A stretch of DNA of 64,000 bases from Deinococcus sp. KNUC1210 (GTDB taxonomy: Bacteria > Deinococcota > Deinococci > Deinococcales > Deinococcaceae), in the NCBI RefSeq assembly GCF_022344005.1, contig NZ_CP092190.1:2691501-2755500 (forward strand). The letters are read 5' to 3'. The notes below the pieces were generated by a model. The model was not told the DNA's origin. It saw nothing but the letters and a program-made list of their open reading frames with translations, and did no database searches. Below, piece by piece: positions 61,569 through 64,000 of this stretch. Positions within the stretch are counted from its first letter, which is position 1. Every line of letters begins with the position of its first letter. Both the position numbers and the translations under genes were made by a program.

Positions 61569-62612
61569 TTAGCCGCTGGCATTCAGGAGGTGCGGCACCG
61601 TCTCCCGGGCGTCACTCAGGACGTCCTGGTCCCGGGGCAGCGAGATCAGCGTCTGGATCAGCGGGACAGCCGTGAAGACCTTCGCCGCGGCGACCTGCAA
61701 CTGCAGGGCCAGGACCACATCGCTGTCGGGCAGGCCCTGCAGCGGATGCGTGTCGCTGAACACCGACTTGAACGCCCGGACCGCCTGCGCGGTGTTGACG
61801 TTGATCACGGTGTTCAGCGCCGCCAGCGCGTCACCGCCCATCGATGACAGCGTCTGCATCAGCGCGAGCGCGCGCGGTGACGCCGGTGCGGTGATGGCCG
61901 CCTGCGCCACCGCGCCGAGACTGACGGTGTACGCCAGCGCCGGCAGATCCGTGCCGAAGAGCTGCGCGCGCTGGTCCGGCGTGAAGACCCGCATCGCCGG
62001 CAGATCCGCGCCCAGCAGCGCCTGCGCCCAGACGCGCTGCACCTCCGCCGCGACCTGATCGACCACCAGTAGCACCAGCCAGTACGCCTGCACGCTGGTG
62101 AAGGCCCGGTCGATGCCCCTCCAGACCTGATGGTCGTGCAGCGTCCAGTAGGGCGTGTTGCCGAAGTACCCGCCGTGCGGCAGCAGCCGGGCATTCAGGT
62201 TCTGCACCACCTCGACCATCATCGTCGCCAGCGGCTGCTCTCCGCCCTGCAGCAGAGTGGGGAGCAGGTTCATCGCGGCGGCGTAATCCACCGCGTCCAC
62301 ATAAAAGCGGGCGGGATCATACGCCGCGTGCGACGCCTGAAAGCGCGCGTCGATGCCGGGCTTCGCCACCTGTTGCCACAGGAAGGCGTGCCGGTCCGGG
62401 TCGTTCAGCTGGGCGCGGGTGGACACGATGGCGCGTCCGAGCGTCACCACGCCGATCGCTCGCCGCTTCGCGCGGTCGTCCCGCAGGCGGTTGCTGTACA
62501 GATTCTCCGCGGCGTTGGCGTAATCCTGCCCCAGCGTCGTTTGCAACGTCTGCTGAATCAGTGCAGGTTCCACCGCACTGCGGGTCATCGCCTGCATCAG
62601 TCGTCTGAACAT
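61569..62612 (-). CDS. Hypothetical protein, helical
   Basis: 347 aa from ATG 62612 (MFRRLMQAMTRSAVEPALIQ); a longer upstream frame would run across the divergent GNAT gene and is rejected. The protein is nearly all helix with Trp/Tyr-rich patches (GGYFGNTPYWTLHDHQVWRG) and a hydrophobic stretch LVLLVVDQVAAE. No family recognised. Codon bias supports it. Confidence 0.65.
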   Translation of the reverse strand: MFRRLMQAMTRSAVEPALIQQTLQTTLGQDYANAAENLYSNRLRDDRAKRRAIGVVTLGRAIVSTRAQLNDPDRHAFLWQQVAKPGIDARFQASHAAYDPARFYVDAVDYAAAMNLLPTLLQGGEQPLATMMVEVVQNLNARLLPHGGYFGNTPYWTLHDHQVWRGIDRAFTSVQAYWLVLLVVDQVAAEVQRVWAQALLGADLPAMRVFTPDQRAQLFGTDLPALAYTVSLGAVAQAAITAPASPRALALMQTLSSMGGDALAALNTVINVNTAQAVRAFKSVFSDTHPLQGLPDSDVVLALQLQVAAAKVFTAVPLIQTLISLPRDQDVLSDARETVPHLLNASG

Positions 62613-62745
62613 GTTGAGCGCAGTGTGGAGTGGGCCGCGCGGCGCGTCAAGCGGCGGCACCCTCCAGTCCACCCGCCGCGGGCCTTGTGAGCACCAGCGG
62701 TCCAGACTCCTCCCGTCTGGGTTCGGCAGCATGCCAAGATGACCC

Positions 62746-63147
62746 ATGATTGTGTATTCCAGTGACCCGGCGCCGCTCACCTGTGAGCAGGTGGAAGGCT
62801 TCTTTGTCGGCTGGCCGAACCCGCCGCGGCCGGAAACGCTGCTGCGCCTGCTCGCACACAGCGCCCGCGTGGTCCTCGCGCTGGACGAAGGGCGCCTGGT
62901 CGGGTTCGTGACCGCCATCAGTGACGGCGTGCTGAGTGCGTACATTCCGCTGCTTGAAGTCTTGCCTGCGTATCAGGGCCGCGGCATTGGCACGGAACTG
63001 ACCCGTCGGCTGCTGGACGACCTGTCCACGCTGTACATGGTGGACGTGATGTGTGACGAGGCGGTCGTTCCGTTCTACGAGCGCCTCGGGTTGCGGCGTG
63101 CCACCGGCGTGATTCGGCGGACGTACGCCAGGCAATCGGGCGAGTGA
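62746..63147 (+). CDS. GNAT-family N-acetyltransferase
   Basis: 133 aa. The acetyl-CoA motif A is YIPLLEVLPAYQGRGIGTEL, with the Q/RxxGxG/A loop GRGIG. Motif B is DEAVVPFYERLGLRRATGVI. Length and layout match the small single-domain GNATs. Substrate unknown. Divergent from the helical hypothetical gene. Confidence 0.92.
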   Translation: MIVYSSDPAPLTCEQVEGFFVGWPNPPRPETLLRLLAHSARVVLALDEGRLVGFVTAISDGVLSAYIPLLEVLPAYQGRGIGTELTRRLLDDLSTLYMVDVMCDEAVVPFYERLGLRRATGVIRRTYARQSGE

Positions 63148-63484
63148 GCCGCGGGCGAGACGCTCGGCGTGGGCGGCAGCTGTGAGCGTCTGGGTGCCGC
63201 GCTGCGTCTGGCGGCGGTATTCTGGGCGTGATGTCCACAGTAATGCGCGCTGAGCGTCGCCTGCGCCCAGGCTTCGGGCGTGCGCTCAGTGTCATACAGA
63301 AACAGGTCCCACGGCAGCAGTGTGTTTCGGGAGGGCACCCGGCGGTGGTGGGCAGCGCGCAGGGCGTGACGTTCGGGCGCGTGGGTGGTGATGGCGTCGG
63401 GCATTCAGGCCACCTGAAGGCAGAGAGGAAGGGCGCGGCTGGATGTGGAGCGGGGTGAGCCGGGCCAGACGCAGGCCACTGGGC
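63148..63484. other. Intergenic region with an unsupported minus-strand frame
   Basis: A frame at 63404-63190 reads MPDAITTHAPERHALRAAHH and later PWDLFLYDTERTPEAWAQAT; it might be a small gene, but it extends into the GNAT gene on the other strand and has no domain. Confidence 0.3.
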
Positions 63485-64000
63485 TCACCGGATCGGTTTG
63501 AAGGCCCAGAGTTTGTCTGCCCACACGAGCAGCTGGTTGCGCGGCTGGTCATACAGCACGGTCCCTCCGCCCAGCTCGGCGCTCGGATCCACCCCGGTTT
63601 TCGCCAAGACGTTCCCAGTCGCGGTATCGAGGGCATAGAGCGTTCCGTTCGAGTCGTACAGCACCCCACGGACGACCACGAACCGGTTCATAAATCCCGC
63701 GCCGTTGGGATCAAAGGTCCACTTCCGTGTGCCGTCTGTCAGATTGAAGGCGCACAACGCGGAGCTTCCGCCAGGCGAGAAAAAGATGGTGTGCTGCTGG
63801 ATCTGCGCGTACGTCGAGTTCTGGTCGCCGTTCTCCTGGCACAGCGACGAGGCCTTCCACACGGCTGTGCCCGCTGAATCGAAGGCGGCCATACGCCCCG
63901 CCCCCTGAAACACCACGATGCGGCCTTCCCCAACGGTCATCTTGGCCCCGAGGTACAACGGCGCTGGGCCCGTCACCTCCTGCTGCCAGATTTCGGTGCC
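63485..64000 (-). CDS. PQQ-type beta-propeller repeat protein (partial, N-terminal part outside the window)
   Basis: At least 172 codons, open to the window edge. Repeated blades with the AxDxxTGxxxW/K pattern: MAAFDSAGTAVWKASSLCQE, LCAFNLTDGTRKWTFDPNGA and LYALDTATGNVLAKTGVDPS, plus an upstream GTEIWQQEVTGP. This is the PQQ-binding-like propeller of BamB-type or quinoprotein-like extracytoplasmic proteins. The C-terminus KLWAFKPIR is complete. Function cannot be assigned from the fragment. Confidence 0.85.
   Translation of the reverse strand, partial: GTEIWQQEVTGPAPLYLGAKMTVGEGRIVVFQGAGRMAAFDSAGTAVWKASSLCQENGDQNSTYAQIQQHTIFFSPGGSSALCAFNLTDGTRKWTFDPNGAGFMNRFVVVRGVLYDSNGTLYALDTATGNVLAKTGVDPSAELGGGTVLYDQPRNQLLVWADKLWAFKPIR

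Noticed and set aside
63190..63404. Small minus-strand gene between GNAT and the propeller protein
   Set aside because: The frame runs into the GNAT gene and no family or start signal supports it, although part of it reads plausibly; left as unresolved intergenic.

Overview
This 64 kb window comes from a GC-rich bacterium, most probably a Deinococcus. The pointers are an HU protein with a long Ala/Lys/Pro-rich N-terminal tail, AT-poor intergenic regions, TANNNT boxes 5-8 nt upstream of start codons that suggest leaderless mRNAs, many short overlapping operons (ATGA/GTGA junctions), tRNA genes that encode their own CCA, and lipoprotein and RND gene families typical of that genus. The genus call is inference; no rRNA or marker phylogeny is available here.

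Layout. (1) 0-21.3 kb is ordinary chromosome: a TetR regulator, a LysE exporter, a MarR-headed tripartite RND efflux operon with two outer-membrane-factor genes (2.2-10.1 kb), a DUF4258 protein, a luciferase-like oxidoreductase, a P-loop kinase, mnmE, a DUF1345 membrane protein, a tandem pair of Cof-type HAD phosphatases behind acpS, a class Ic aspartate aminotransferase, and a DUF554/DUF402/nucleoside hydrolase operon. (2) At 21.35 kb a tRNA-Val(GAC) is followed by a tyrosine integrase and excisionase, marking the left edge of an integrated element. (3) 23.5-35.2 kb is a defence island. One long minus-strand unit runs hsdM, hsdS, a NucS-like/DUF5655 nuclease, hsdR, two tandem CD-NTases and an S-4TM membrane effector, i.e. 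type I restriction-modification followed by CBASS. A winged-helix gene is divergent from it. (4) 35.4-46 kb is gene-poor: an MbcA/ParS-like antitoxin-domain gene, a LexA-like relic, two PrimPol proteins of the NrS-1 type in convergent orientation, a TnpB/Cas12-like RuvC protein in operon with the second PrimPol, an HU gene, a 68-bp minisatellite, a C-rich strand-asymmetric stretch, and an exactly phased 109-bp tandem array. (5) 46.3-64 kb is accessory or lineage-specific sequence: hypothetical genes, an ABC-2 exporter, a nucleotidyltransferase, IS5 and IS630 remnants, lipoproteins, a PrlF/YhaV toxin-antitoxin pair with the toxin fused in frame to a chagasin-like domain, tRNA-Trp and tRNA-Asn, a nuclease-like/glycine-rich membrane protein, a CbrC-family protein, a GNAT acetyltransferase and a partial PQQ-type propeller protein.

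Quality warning. Five genes (7989-9517, 17583-18870 twice, 30360-31324, 50039-50841, 57764-59352) are broken by what looks like one missing base in a C/G run of 4-6. Adding one base restores full-length proteins, and in two cases also restores or explains the ATGA overlap with the neighbouring gene. Most of these are probably assembly homopolymer errors rather than real pseudogenes.

Most interesting points: the double CD-NTase/S-4TM CBASS tail on a type I restriction operon; the TnpB-like/PrimPol/unknown operon next to a 109-bp array; and the PrlF-YhaV-chagasin arrangement with a perfect hairpin abutting the toxin start.
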